Below the pieces are notes generated by a model, which was not told the DNA's origin, ran no database searches, and worked only from the letters and a program-made list of their open reading frames with translations. Both the position numbers and the translations under genes were made by a program. Of a stretch of 35,559 nucleotides of DNA, positions 7,805 through 16,278 are shown piece by piece; position 1 is the stretch's first letter; each line of letters starts with the position of its first letter. This stretch comes from Psychrobacter immobilis (GTDB lineage: Bacteria; Pseudomonadota; Gammaproteobacteria; Pseudomonadales; Moraxellaceae), in assembly GCF_904846225.1 (NCBI RefSeq), contig NZ_CAJGZJ010000025.1, forward strand, positions 1-35,559, given 5' to 3'.

Positions 7805-8545
7805 CTAGATTTGTGTACGGCTTTTGACATAACGGTGCGTTGAGGCCAGACGATTCATCACTGTTTGATGCAGCTCATCTAATAACTCATCAAGCTCATA
7901 GTCAATCTCTAAGAACAAATCGGTCAGCATATCGCCTGCCGTCATTTTGCCTTGCACTACATTATTCTTCGTACGATGTGGACTAAAGCGTTGCAGCTGC
8001 TCATAATGATGCAGTGCTTCAGGGATACTTTCAGTCACGAGCTTATCGATGACAAATTGGCGCTCATTATGCTGTTGTTGCTGTTCATTAAGCTCACTAC
8101 TCCACTCACGGTAGCGCTTTAGCTTGCCGTTAATTCTGTCTAGTATCGCGACGGCTTCTATCGGCATAGCATTTAGGGTGGCCTCATCAACCACATCAAT
8201 GAGCTCAGTCATAATCGGGCAGCGTCCATGTTTGAGATACCATAAGGTATCTGGGTCAAAAGGCGGTCTATTGGTCGGGAGCATTTGGGCACGATTGGAC
8301 AAATAGCGATCGGTCAATGGCGTTGACGAGCGAACATCGTTCACTTGCGCTAGTGCATCACAAATACGATCCGCACGCTCAGGCGGAGTAAGCGTGGAGG
8401 GTTCACTACCTGCTCGATTGCTGCCATCATCGCCATCAGCTTTTTGACTCGTACTCATCTCTTGAGCATTTTTAGCTGCTAGCGTTGGCAAGTCATCTTG
8501 AGCTTGCCCAAATGACTGTAGCATTCTTGCCAAACTTACCACCAT
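7805..8545 (-). CDS. uncharacterised soluble protein, paralogue 1 of 3
   Basis: This 246-residue protein lacks a membrane helix. A low-complexity N-terminal region (about 15-60, Asp/Ser/Asn rich) leads to a segment with RADRICDALAQV and a YLKHGRCP stretch. The C-terminal domain shared with the next two genes follows from about 130: AVAILDRINGKLKRY, IPEALHHYEQL, MLTDLFLEIDYELDELLDEL and STHRYVKSR. Start: AAGG six bases upstream. It is first of three co-directional genes. In the second paralogue an EF-hand loop occupies the position of this protein's Gln-rich linker (NEQQQQHNERQ). The shared domain is not one I can name. Confidence 0.8.
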   Translation of the reverse strand: MVVSLARMLQSFGQAQDDLPTLAAKNAQEMSTSQKADGDDGSNRAGSEPSTLTPPERADRICDALAQVNDVRSSTPLTDRYLSNRAQMLPTNRPPFDPDTLWYLKHGRCPIMTELIDVVDEATLNAMPIEAVAILDRINGKLKRYREWSSELNEQQQQHNERQFVIDKLVTESIPEALHHYEQLQRFSPHRTKNNVVQGKMTAGDMLTDLFLEIDYELDELLDELHQTVMNRLASTHRYVKSRTQI

Positions 8546-8691
8546 GACCTACCTTGCCTCTCGTTCAATGCACTCACCTCGTGCTCATATTGCATATAGT
8601 CATTCAATAGCGTATCTTAACAGTTTTTTTTGGCGCTGCCAGTAAGCAAAATGTCAACAATCCTATTCTTCAACATACTAAGCACACCGTT

Positions 8692-9294
8692 ATGAATGCG
8701 CAAGACTACATTTCTGGATTTTTACTGGGGCTATCGCTCATTATCGCGATCGGCTCACAAAACGCTTTTGTGCTCAAACAAGGTCTCAAACGCGAGCACA
8801 TATTTTTGGTGTGTCTTTTTTGCGCCGTGAGTGATGCGCTTCTGATCTCTGCGGGCGTCGGCGGTTTTGGCGCGGTAACAGCGCGCTATCCACAAGTGGT
8901 AGACATTGCCAAGTTCGCTGGTGTGATATTCTTGCTGGGCTATGGATTACAGAGCTTATATGCCAGTGTGCGCCTATCACATTCGCTTAACATCGATGGA
9001 CAGGTCGTGACCAGCTTAAAAAAAGCCTTATTATTATGCTTTGGCTTTACTTGGCTCAACCCCCACGTCTATTTAGATACATTGGTGCTCGTCGGCATGG
9101 TTTCAACAGGCGCTAGCAGTAAGCTCACATTTGCGTTTGGGGCAGTCAGCGCGTCTTTCTTTTTCTTTTTTGCATTGGGTTATGGCGCGCGATTACTTAG
9201 GCCATTATTTGCAAAACCAAAAGCGTGGAATATACTCGATGCCTTAGTCGGATTATTGATGCTGTACTTGGCTTGGCATTTGTATCAAAGTTAG
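8692..9294 (+). CDS. argO: LysE/ArgO family amino-acid exporter
   Basis: This 200-residue integral membrane protein has six predicted helices and opens DYISGFLLGLSLIIAIGSQNAFVLKQGL, the LysE family signature where the conserved GxQNA/VLxQG segment sits. A second signature, CFGFTWLNPHVYLDTLVLVG, lies near 113-133. LysE/ArgO proteins export basic amino acids, mainly arginine or lysine, across the inner membrane. Length is normal. No clear ribosome binding site precedes the ATG. The three-paralogue operon diverges from it. The substrate (Arg versus Lys) is not settled by sequence. Confidence 0.9.
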   Translation: MNAQDYISGFLLGLSLIIAIGSQNAFVLKQGLKREHIFLVCLFCAVSDALLISAGVGGFGAVTARYPQVVDIAKFAGVIFLLGYGLQSLYASVRLSHSLNIDGQVVTSLKKALLLCFGFTWLNPHVYLDTLVLVGMVSTGASSKLTFAFGAVSASFFFFFALGYGARLLRPLFAKPKAWNILDALVGLLMLYLAWHLYQS

Positions 9295-9327
9295 AAAGCG
9301 GCTATGAAGGCAGAAACAATAATAAGC

Positions 9328-9500
9328 TATAGTCAGTGAAAAGTAATATCGATATATCACGCACCGTTGCTATCAATTTTTTGCAGCATCTATAGTTGAT
9401 GCCTTATAAAAAGAACACAGCGCTACCGGAATGAATTTTGTGCAGCCTCTGTGATAGCAGCTAGCAAGAAAAATTGATAGCAGCAGTACCGTAGTATTCT
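9328..9500. repeat. MITE-like repeat, copy C (two partial copies head to head)
   Basis: 9328-9381 is the inverted right end of the repeat: TATAGTCAGTGAAAAGTAAT resembles the reverse complement of the copy ending at 33417. From 9391 a second, forward partial copy begins TATAGTTGATGCC and continues through the conserved AGCCTCTG core to about 9500, without a right terminus. The arrangement suggests nested insertion or inversion, followed by decay. Confidence 0.7.
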
Positions 9501-9545
9501 CAGAGTGTTTTGACGATAAATAATAAATACAGCTCTAACGAATAA

Positions 9546-9584
9546 AAAAAGCCAAACACATGAGATAAATGTGTTTGGCTTTTT
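9546..9584. terminator. bidirectional terminator between argO-like gene and marC
   Basis: Arms GCCAAACACA (9551-9560) and TGTGTTTGGC (9570-9579) are flanked by an A run and a T run. The hairpin lies between convergent genes and could end both transcripts. Confidence 0.88.
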
Positions 9585-9660
9585 AAAATCTGATACTTTT
9601 ACTATTTATAATATTTTTTACGTTTTTTGAGTTTAACAAAGATCAAGTTCAAAAAGGTTT

Positions 9661-10302
9661 TTACATTAGACTAGGAAATAAAGTCCGTAGCCCATTAACG
9701 ATAATTTCGATAGAAACGGCTGCCAATAGCATACCCATAATTCGGCTCATAATGTTCAGCCCAGTATCACCCAATAAGCGACTGATACGACCTGCTGCCA
9801 TCAATGCCACATAACAAAAGAAACTGATAAATAAACCCGCAATCAAAATGGCCGTTACCTGCAAAATACCAGACACTTGCGAAGAGTAAATGATAACGGT
9901 TGAGATGCCGCCAGGACCAATCATCATCGGAATAGCAAGTGGAACCACAGCTGCTGCCATTGATGGCGGCGCATCTTGCACATGATCAGTATCAAAATTT
10001 TCTTGGTCAGGCTTAACGGGGTTGCCTTCGCCATTCATCATATTCAGGGCAATCAAGAATACCAATATACCGCCTGCCAACTGAAACGAACCAATTGAGA
10101 TACCCAGTACTTTGAGTAGTGTCTCACCTGCTACGGTGAAAAAGCTAATGGTAATAAAGATCGTCAGGCAAGCAACGCGCGCAACTTTACGTCGATTATT
10201 CATGGAATAACCACGGGTCAAATCCAAAAATAACGTCAGGGCGCTAAATGGATTAATCAACACCATAAAAGCTAAGATTATCTTAATAATTTCAGTATTC
10301 AC
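9661..10302 (-). CDS. MarC family integral membrane protein
   Basis: This 213-residue protein has six predicted helices and the features of MarC/UPF0056: ILAFMVLINPFSALTLFLDLT at the N-terminus, a mid-protein VVPLAIPMMIGPGGISTVI and a terminal IMSRIMGMLLAAVSIEIIVNGL. MarC proteins were once linked to multiple antibiotic resistance, but that role has been withdrawn and no transport substrate is established. The start codon is GTG (10300-10302) with only a weak purine-rich site upstream. It is the last gene before the shared terminator. Upstream lies a 382-bp spacer holding MITE copy E and a possible gene remnant. Confidence 0.9.
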   Translation of the reverse strand: MNTEIIKIILAFMVLINPFSALTLFLDLTRGYSMNNRRKVARVACLTIFITISFFTVAGETLLKVLGISIGSFQLAGGILVFLIALNMMNGEGNPVKPDQENFDTDHVQDAPPSMAAAVVPLAIPMMIGPGGISTVIIYSSQVSGILQVTAILIAGLFISFFCYVALMAAGRISRLLGDTGLNIMSRIMGMLLAAVSIEIIVNGLRTLFPSLM

Positions 10303-10450
10303 TGAACGCTCGCTTGTCTATTAATACAACAGGTACAAAAATTAAGGCCATCAAGCGGATGCATAGATGTCCCAATAGGCGGTTAAAAAAGGCATTGTAA
10401 CATAGGCTGATAAATCAATAAAATCATTAACTTTGCTTAATGCTTCCTAT

Positions 10451-10549
10451 CTAATGCTCCTTCTCCCATGTCCTTCTAACGCCTCAATATCAATTGTCGC
10501 TTTTGATAAGTTGCCCAGTCGCGCATTTAGCAGATCGCGCCCCAAGTGA
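10451..10549 (-). pseudogene. possible gene remnant truncated by MITE copy E
   Basis: On the minus strand the frame from the MITE boundary at about 10549 down to TAG (10451-10453) gives LGRDLLNARLGNLSKATI and then DIEALEGHGRRSIR, a protein-like C-terminus of about 33 residues. In the same frame the MITE terminus contributes TGA, so the reading frame begins at the repeat. No continuation was found on the far side. The family is not recognised, and chance cannot be excluded for so short a stretch. Confidence 0.3.
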
Positions 10550-10641
10550 TATAGTCAATCCGCTATGAAACAAACACAGTGTTACTGGGATAATAGTAGC
10601 GCGTGATAATATTTGACCTTATTTCATTTAGGATTCACTAT
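10549..10641 (+). repeat. MITE-like repeat, copy E (internally deleted)
   Basis: The left terminus TATAGTCAATCC and the right terminus GGATTCACTA are both present. The element is only ~93 bp because the central part is missing: ACTGGGATAAT joins directly to AGTAGCGCGTGATAA. This fits a deletion between the two inner inverted-repeat arms. Confidence 0.75.
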
Positions 10642-10684
10642 GAGTTTTGTCGTAAAAATATCGACGCGACTGATGCGCTAAAGT

Positions 10685-11545
10685 TTATGCGCTAAAATCC
10701 AAGCCAATATCTAACGCAGTGGTGCTATGCGTCAAATATCCCATCGCAATGAAATCAATACCTGTCTTTGCGACGGCTTGTACTGTTGCAGGTGTAATAC
10801 CACCCGACGCTTCAGTCTTGGCGCGACCTTTGCACATTGCCACTGCTTGTGACAATATTTCGGGTGCCATATTATCCAACAACACCAAACTCACACCAGC
10901 ATCGAGCGCCTGCTCTAGCTGCGCTAACGTATCGACTTCGACCTCAATTGCAATCAAATGGCCAGCAAAGTCTTGAGCTTGTTGAATGGCGGTTTTTATA
11001 TCACCAGCGATGGCAATATGATTGTCTTTGATTAAAATCGCATCATCTAGTCCCAATCGATGATTGCGTCCGCCACCGCAGCGTACCGCGTATTTTTGTA
11101 CGATACGCAAGCCTGGAATGGTCTTGCGCGTACAGGTGATTTGCACAGGATATGCCGCGACACTATCGACGATCTGCTGAGTCGCGGTGGCAATACCACT
11201 CAAATGCGTCATAAAATTAAGTGCCGTACGTTCTGCTGTCAGCAAGTGACGTGCATTACCACGAACCATCGCCAAAACGGCACCAGCAACAACCCTTTCA
11301 CCATCACTGACTTGCGCGATAAATTCAATTTTTTCATCAATCAAAGCAAAAGCCAAACGTGCTAAATCCATCCCGCATATCACGCCTCCCTGCCGCGCTG
11401 TGATCTGTAGCGCGGCTTGCCTATCAGCTGGAATAGTCGCTTGGGACGTGATATCGCCGCGTCTGCCCAAATCTTCGGTTAGTGCATTTTCAACCAATGG
11501 TCTAAGCAATACGTCATCCAATGCTGGTTGTTTTTTGATTGTCAT
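10685..11545 (-). CDS. nadC: nicotinate-nucleotide pyrophosphorylase (quinolinate phosphoribosyltransferase)
   Basis: This 286-residue enzyme converts quinolinate and PRPP into nicotinate mononucleotide, CO2 and PPi, the third step of de novo NAD synthesis. It opens with the family's ALTEDLGRRGDITS (residues 21-34). The substrate-binding TRKTIPGLR lies at 139-147 and GGGRNHRLGLDDAILIKDNH at 157-176, and EVEVD is present near 200. The length is normal. Start: AGAGG six bases upstream. A promoter with an NrtR-like palindrome precedes it at 11591-11639. It is separated from nadAB by nrtR, so NAD synthesis here forms two transcription units around their regulator. Confidence 0.97.
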   Translation of the reverse strand: MTIKKQPALDDVLLRPLVENALTEDLGRRGDITSQATIPADRQAALQITARQGGVICGMDLARLAFALIDEKIEFIAQVSDGERVVAGAVLAMVRGNARHLLTAERTALNFMTHLSGIATATQQIVDSVAAYPVQITCTRKTIPGLRIVQKYAVRCGGGRNHRLGLDDAILIKDNHIAIAGDIKTAIQQAQDFAGHLIAIEVEVDTLAQLEQALDAGVSLVLLDNMAPEILSQAVAMCKGRAKTEASGGITPATVQAVAKTGIDFIAMGYLTHSTTALDIGLDFSA

Positions 11546-11590
11546 TTTTAACCTCTATATAAGCCCATTATTCACATAAAGTTTATTTAA

Positions 11591-11611
11591 TTAAACTCAA
11601 AATGAGCATAA
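11591..11611. promoter_or_regulatory. NrtR-like operator upstream of nadC
   Basis: Arms TTAAACTCA and TGAGCATAA flank AAA. Seven of nine positions pair, and the sequence matches the perfect palindrome in the nadA promoter. It touches the -10 box of the nadC promoter on its downstream side, so a bound repressor would cover the start region. Confidence 0.7.
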
Positions 11612-11639
11612 ATATAGCGTAAAATTAACGGTCTCGCAA
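11611..11639 (-). promoter_or_regulatory. sigma70-type promoter of nadC
   Basis: On the minus strand TTGCGA (-35, 11634-11639) and TATATT (-10, 11611-11616) are separated by exactly 17 bases. The predicted start lies within the adjoining palindrome, some 50 bases before the nadC ATG. Confidence 0.65.
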
Positions 11640-11753
11640 GAAAGGATAATTATTTATATTTCTGCTATATTCAGTTCAATATAAAATCGAGAGGTTAGAG
11701 TACTCAATATTCATAAATAATTATGTGCGGTTAGGATAAATTTTCCTTATTCA

Positions 11754-12809
11754 TTATTTGCGTTTAGGCAACTTGCTGTCCATCAACAGGCTTTGTAGTT
11801 CAATATCATGACGAAAGCTATAGAGCTTGGCGGGACGACCACGTTGAGCGCTACTACTCTCTCCTGTCTCGGTCACTAAATGTTGCGACTCAAGCAGACG
11901 GCGAAAATTCTGTTTGTGCAAACGTGTCCCCGACAGGGCTTCAACGCTTTGCTGTAATTGCGATAAAGTAAATACGTCTGGCATCAAGCCAAAAATAAGC
12001 GGTCGATATTCGATCTTGGCACGCAGCCTTGAGATTGCAGTCGCAATGACACGGCGATGATCATAATACATCGGTATTCCTATCAGCTGTGACCAATCTA
12101 CCGATGAAATATTGGCTTGATAACTAGGCTGATAAGTCGGCGGATAAGTCGGCGCTTCAGGTATCAGCCCCGCTTCGTAAAGCATTTCATAGCGCAGTAA
12201 CACATGCTCCGCGACCCACTCTCTGCTTTCATAAACTGGATCGTTAGCTGACTCATTACCAATACCTACAATCTTAATGTCGCCTTCTGCTAGAAATGAC
12301 TCACTTAAACCCCAGCATAAACCGATACGCTGTCGCCGGCGCTGCTGAGCCGTCGTATCTTTTGCCGTATTGGCCCAGTCCAACAAAGCAGGCACAATAA
12401 AATCCATAATGATAGTGGGCCGACCATTCAAATGATTTTCCCAAGGAAAATAGTCGTACCAATCGCGCCATAGCGCCTGACTTTGTAGTTGCGGCGTTTG
12501 CGTTTCTTGTACCAATCCTAGATAGCTCACATAAACCAATGCATGACCATCGACGTTACGCCTATTGGTATCGACAAAGGTATAAAGCTGCTCTAAATAA
12601 CCAAGCGGCTGCTGCGTTTGCTCCTCAACCCATTGACGAACACCTGCTTGTAATGACCGATGTAATGGCATGAGTGGGCCATTGGGCAATAACTTACCTT
12701 GATCGACAGTTAATACCCGAGCGGTATTTTCTGTAATGGCAATGAGTACCGCGACCACTTCTGTCGTGCCACTACCTTGCGGATGCGCATGTGAATAAGA
12801 CAACGTCAT
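11754..12809 (-). CDS. nrtR: NrtR-type Nudix-related transcriptional regulator of NAD metabolism
   Basis: This 351-residue protein has an N-terminal Nudix-fold domain (about 15-145). Its Nudix box is degenerate: the catalytic RE is RQ at 58-59, though EE is kept at 62-63, so it should sense an ADP-ribose-type ligand rather than hydrolyse it. The C-terminal winged helix (about 270-340) holds LPDVFTLSQL-type and KQNFRRLLES motifs followed by RGRPAKLYSF, which are hallmarks of NrtR. It is longer than many NrtR proteins (~230-250 residues), mainly through a middle insert (about 150-260). NrtR represses NAD genes and is released by ADP-ribose or related metabolites. Its place between nadC and nadAB, with matching palindromes at both, supports this role. 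Confidence 0.88.
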   Translation of the reverse strand: MTLSYSHAHPQGSGTTEVVAVLIAITENTARVLTVDQGKLLPNGPLMPLHRSLQAGVRQWVEEQTQQPLGYLEQLYTFVDTNRRNVDGHALVYVSYLGLVQETQTPQLQSQALWRDWYDYFPWENHLNGRPTIIMDFIVPALLDWANTAKDTTAQQRRRQRIGLCWGLSESFLAEGDIKIVGIGNESANDPVYESREWVAEHVLLRYEMLYEAGLIPEAPTYPPTYQPSYQANISSVDWSQLIGIPMYYDHRRVIATAISRLRAKIEYRPLIFGLMPDVFTLSQLQQSVEALSGTRLHKQNFRRLLESQHLVTETGESSSAQRGRPAKLYSFRHDIELQSLLMDSKLPKRK

Positions 12810-12976
12810 GAGTTTAGGAATTATCCTTTATTTTTAAAAATGCAATGGATGAACAATAAACAATGAAACTTGCTACTGATAGCATTACTCAGTATAGCGT
12901 GGCTTAGTATAACTTGAATCCAAAACTATCATAGTCTGACGTTGTAATCACATCAAGTGAGAGATGGCATCCGAAA

Positions 12977-13004
12977 ATGACAGATGACAGATGACAGATG
13001 ACAG
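12977..13004. repeat. heptanucleotide tandem repeat (ATGACAG)x4
   Basis: Four perfect copies of ATGACAG are followed by the partial unit ATGAAAA. The tract lies about 90 bp upstream of the nadA promoter and about 170 bp upstream of nrtR. A seven-base unit in non-coding DNA can change length by slippage. Apart from this tract and the operator, nothing else was recognised in the 357-bp spacer 12810-13166. Confidence 0.9.
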
Positions 13005-13090
13005 ATGAAAAGTGAGAGGTAATATTCAAAAGAAAAGAAGAGAAATTCTACTTTAGCTTTAGTGCTTGAGATAGAGAACTTAAAAAATAC

Positions 13091-13118
13091 TTGTTTTTAT
13101 GCTCAAAATGAGCATAAT
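13091..13118 (+). promoter_or_regulatory. nadA-nadB promoter with NrtR-like operator between -35 and -10
   Basis: TTGTTT (13091-13096) and CATAAT (13113-13118) are 16 bases apart. A perfect palindrome with nine-base arms TTATGCTCA and TGAGCATAA around AAA fills 13097-13117. The same half-site recurs before nadC. The overlap implies repression by steric exclusion. Confidence 0.72.
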
Positions 13119-13166
13119 TAAGACAGTTTATTCTGAGTCCTATTTAATTGACCGACTTTTAACGGC

Positions 13167-14342
13167 ATGTCATTTGTCGTTACTGCACCAAAGGTTACCC
13201 TTATGAAAATTTATCCGTATGACGCACCCAAGATGAGCAATGACAATCGCATTGTGACTCAAATGGATATCGACTATGCCAAAGCCAAAATACCAGCAGA
13301 TTTGCCACGTACAGAACGCATCGCTGTCGAAGAAAATATCAAACAATTATTAAAGGACAACAACGCTGTACTGGTCGCCCATTACTATGTCGATCCTTTT
13401 ATTCAGGATTTGGCGTTAGCAACGGGTGGCTGCGTCGGTGATTCGCTTGAAATGGCGCGCTTTGGTCAAGCGCATAGCGCGCAAACATTGGTCGTTGCTG
13501 GCGTGCGTTTCATGGGCGAATCAGCAAAGATATTGAGTATGGAAAAGACAGTGCTTATGCCAGATTTGGAAGCGGAATGCTCGCTTGATTTGGGTTGTCC
13601 TGCTGATGCGTTTTCCGCATTTTGTGATGCTCATCCAGAGCGCACCGTCGTGGTCTACGCCAATACCAGTGCCGCCGTGAAAGCGAGGGCTGATTGGGTA
13701 GTGACATCCTCCGTCGGTATCGACATCGTTCATCATTTACATGCACAAGGCGAGCCTATTATTTGGGGGCCTGACCGTCATTTGGGTAAATACATCGCGC
13801 GTGAGACGGGTGCAGATATGTTGCTCTGGCAAGGCTCATGCCTCGTACATAATGAGTTTAAAGCCACAGAGCTGACTCAATTAAAGCAGGAATATCCAAA
13901 CGCAAAAGTGTTGGTACATCCTGAATCTCCCGATAGTGTCGTTGCGCTTGCAGACGTGGTTGGCTCGACTAGTAAACTGCTGCAATCAACTTATGAGATG
14001 GACGCCGATACTTTCATCGTCGCAACCGACTTAGGTATCTTACATGAAATGCAAAAACGCTCACCATCTAAACGCTTTTTGGCAGCGCCAACGGCTGGAG
14101 AAAGCGCCAGTTGCAAAAGCTGTGCATTTTGTCCATGGATGGCAATGAATGGTTTGCAAGGTATTGAGCAGTGCTTAACCGATAAGAGCGGTGAAGTGCT
14201 GATGACACCTGAGCTGGCAGTAGCAGCCAAAAAACCCTTACAACGTATGCTTGATTTTGCCGAATCACAAAAACAACGAGTGGCCGCTAGTGGTGACATC
14301 GTTAAAGACCGTGCGCTGTTTGCCAATGTCGGAGCCGCCTAA
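13167..14342 (+). CDS. nadA: quinolinate synthase
   Basis: This 391-residue [4Fe-4S] enzyme condenses iminoaspartate with dihydroxyacetone phosphate to give quinolinate. The cluster ligands are visible: C89 in [11 protein letters not shown]225 in [10 protein letters not shown], and the last Cys of [13 protein letters not shown] (C316, C319, C322). The substrate-binding [10 protein letters not shown] lies near 71. In-frame ATGs also occur at 13203 and 13233, and none has a strong Shine-Dalgarno sequence, so the N-terminus is uncertain by up to about 22 residues. nadB follows after one base. Transcription should start just downstream of the operator-bearing promoter at 13091-13118. Confidence 0.96.
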   Translation: MSFVVTAPKVTLMKIYPYDAPKMSNDNRIVTQMDIDYAKAKIPADLPRTERIAVEENIKQLLKDNNAVLVAHYYVDPFIQDLALATGGCVGDSLEMARFGQAHSAQTLVVAGVRFMGESAKILSMEKTVLMPDLEAECSLDLGCPADAFSAFCDAHPERTVVVYANTSAAVKARADWVVTSSVGIDIVHHLHAQGEPIIWGPDRHLGKYIARETGADMLLWQGSCLVHNEFKATELTQLKQEYPNAKVLVHPESPDSVVALADVVGSTSKLLQSTYEMDADTFIVATDLGILHEMQKRSPSKRFLAAPTAGESASCKSCAFCPWMAMNGLQGIEQCLTDKSGEVLMTPELAVAAKKPLQRMLDFAESQKQRVAASGDIVKDRALFANVGAA

Positions 14343-14343
14343 T

Positions 14344-16278
14344 ATGAACGAGGCATTTAAGGCAAATAAAAAAGGACATATCGCTGATGATAGGGCAGAA
14401 ACGGACGTCCTAATCATCGGTGCTGGGCTTGCAGGCTTAAGCACGGCACTATCTTTGCCAAAATCGCTAAACATCACGGTATTGAGCAAAGCGGCGCTTG
14501 AGGTTTGCTCCAGTCACTATGCGCAAGGCGGTATCGCCGCAAGCTTGGATAAAAACGATTCTATCGCTAACCATATTGCTGATACGCTGGTCGCTGGCGC
14601 AGGATTGTGTGATGCTGATAACACCGCCCGCATTCTAAGCGCTGGTCAGCAAGCCATCGAATGGCTATGTGCGCAAGGTGTGCCTTTTACCCAAATGCCT
14701 CAGCATTACAGTCAGCAAAAACCACTAGTTGAGTTGAACACTGATGACCTGCATTTGACCAAAGAAGGCGGTCATGGTTGTAGACGAGTGGCACATGCTG
14801 ATGATGCAACGGGTCGGCACATCATGGAAGCGTTGAGCGTAAAAGCCCACGCTGCAAATAACATCACTATCCTGCCCTACCATGAGGCGCTGGATTTACT
14901 AACGTCACCATTCAATGATAGTGGCTCTTTAAACGTTACTGACGCTGGTGTTCATGCTGGTTATGATGCTAAGTATTGCCATGGCGCGCTTGTTTTCGAT
15001 CATAAAAATCAGCGTCAACTTACCTTTCGCAGTCGTGCCGTCGTACTGGCCAGTGGCGGTTTAGGACAATTATTTAAGCGAGCCAGCGCGCCCAATGTCT
15101 GTGTCGGCGACGGGGTGATGATAGCATGGCAAGCAGGTTGCCGCTTAGCAAATCTAGAGTTTATACAGTTTCATCCGACAGGTTTGGCGCTTAGCGATAG
15201 CAGCTTTTTGATATCCGAAGCGCTGCGCGGTGAAGGTGGCCGATTGTACTGTCCGCAGACAGGCACACGCTTTATGCTAGATATCGACGCGCGAGCTGAA
15301 CTTGCACCGCGAGATATCGTCGCTCGTGCCATCGCAGAGCAAATCCATAATAATGGTCTTAGCTATGTCCATCTTGATGTCAGTCACTTGCCAGCGACAT
15401 TTATAAAAACGCATTTCCCGCAGATTTATCAAACCTTGTTAACGCTTGGTATTGATATGACCATTGAGCCTATTCCAGTGGCCCCGACAGCTCATTACAG
15501 CTGTGGCGGCGTGGTTACATCTGCCGATGGTTTAACCGATGTGGCAGGGCTTTATGCGGCTGGTGAAGTCGCCTACACTGGCTTACATGGTGCCAACCGC
15601 TTGGCAAGTAATTCTTTATTAGAGTGCGTGGTCATTGGTCGCAATATTGCCACTGATTTGCCACGCTATTTAGAAGCACTCACTGAACTCAATACCCTTT
15701 CGTATTATAAAAATCCTCCCCAATCAGCCTTTGATGTTTGGATACCGCCAATACTGAAAGAAACCCAGCCCGTTACATTATCTGCCACCCCTTTGGCTGC
15801 ACTCGACACTTATGAGCATAACGCCCTGCAAGATGAGCTAAACACTGATAATGAGTTTATGGAAATAACTGCCCAGCTCAAAGTATTAATGACCAATAAC
15901 ATGGGTATCACGCGTTATGCTGAGCAATTAAAACAAGCACTGATAAAAATTGAGCGATGGCAACGACAGACAGCTAATTATAAAGCCAATCATTGCAATA
16001 TAAATAATGAGAACAGTGCTATGAGCTCGAATCAATTAGCCAGTTTTCAGTTAGCGCGGCAACTACAATTAGCGACACTCATTATTCAGTCGGCTTATCA
16101 ACGTATTGAAAGTCGCGGCGGCCACCATAGAAAAGATTATCCAAATTTGGCGTCAAACCCTCAAATAAGCGTGATTGAGCCATTATTAGACAGTCAAGAA
16201 GATAACATTAGTTGCTTAATTCAGCCTATAATCACTTATTCAGGCGCTAGAATAGTCAAAACAGCGGTCAATATCTAA
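14344..16278 (+). CDS. nadB: L-aspartate oxidase
   Basis: This FAD enzyme of 644 residues oxidises L-aspartate to iminoaspartate, the substrate of NadA. The N-terminal dinucleotide fold reads DVLIIGAGLAGLSTAL. The active region includes SHYAQGGIAASL, EGGHGCRRVAHADDATGRHI and the C-terminal FAD segment GLHGANRLASNSLLECVV. The helical C-terminal domain is somewhat long. The ATG at 14344 was chosen because it leaves one base after the nadA stop and puts the FAD motif at the normal distance; the longer frame from 14251 would overlap nadA by 30 codons. MITE copy B begins directly after the stop codon. Confidence 0.96.
   Translation: MNEAFKANKKGHIADDRAETDVLIIGAGLAGLSTALSLPKSLNITVLSKAALEVCSSHYAQGGIAASLDKNDSIANHIADTLVAGAGLCDADNTARILSAGQQAIEWLCAQGVPFTQMPQHYSQQKPLVELNTDDLHLTKEGGHGCRRVAHADDATGRHIMEALSVKAHAANNITILPYHEALDLLTSPFNDSGSLNVTDAGVHAGYDAKYCHGALVFDHKNQRQLTFRSRAVVLASGGLGQLFKRASAPNVCVGDGVMIAWQAGCRLANLEFIQFHPTGLALSDSSFLISEALRGEGGRLYCPQTGTRFMLDIDARAELAPRDIVARAIAEQIHNNGLSYVHLDVSHLPATFIKTHFPQIYQTLLTLGIDMTIEPIPVAPTAHYSCGGVVTSADGLTDVAGLYAAGEVAYTGLHGANRLASNSLLECVVIGRNIATDLPRYLEALTELNTLSYYKNPPQSAFDVWIPPILKETQPVTLSATPLAALDTYEHNALQDELNTDNEFMEITAQLKVLMTNNMGITRYAEQLKQALIKIERWQRQTANYKANHCNINNENSAMSSNQLASFQLARQLQLATLIIQSAYQRIESRGGHHRKDYPNLASNPQISVIEPLLDSQEDNISCLIQPIITYSGARIVKTAVNI

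Noticed and set aside
14251..14343. Longer NadB starting 31 codons upstream
   Set aside because: It would overlap the nadA coding region by about 30 codons. The ATG at 14344 follows the nadA stop by one base and fits the family N-terminus.
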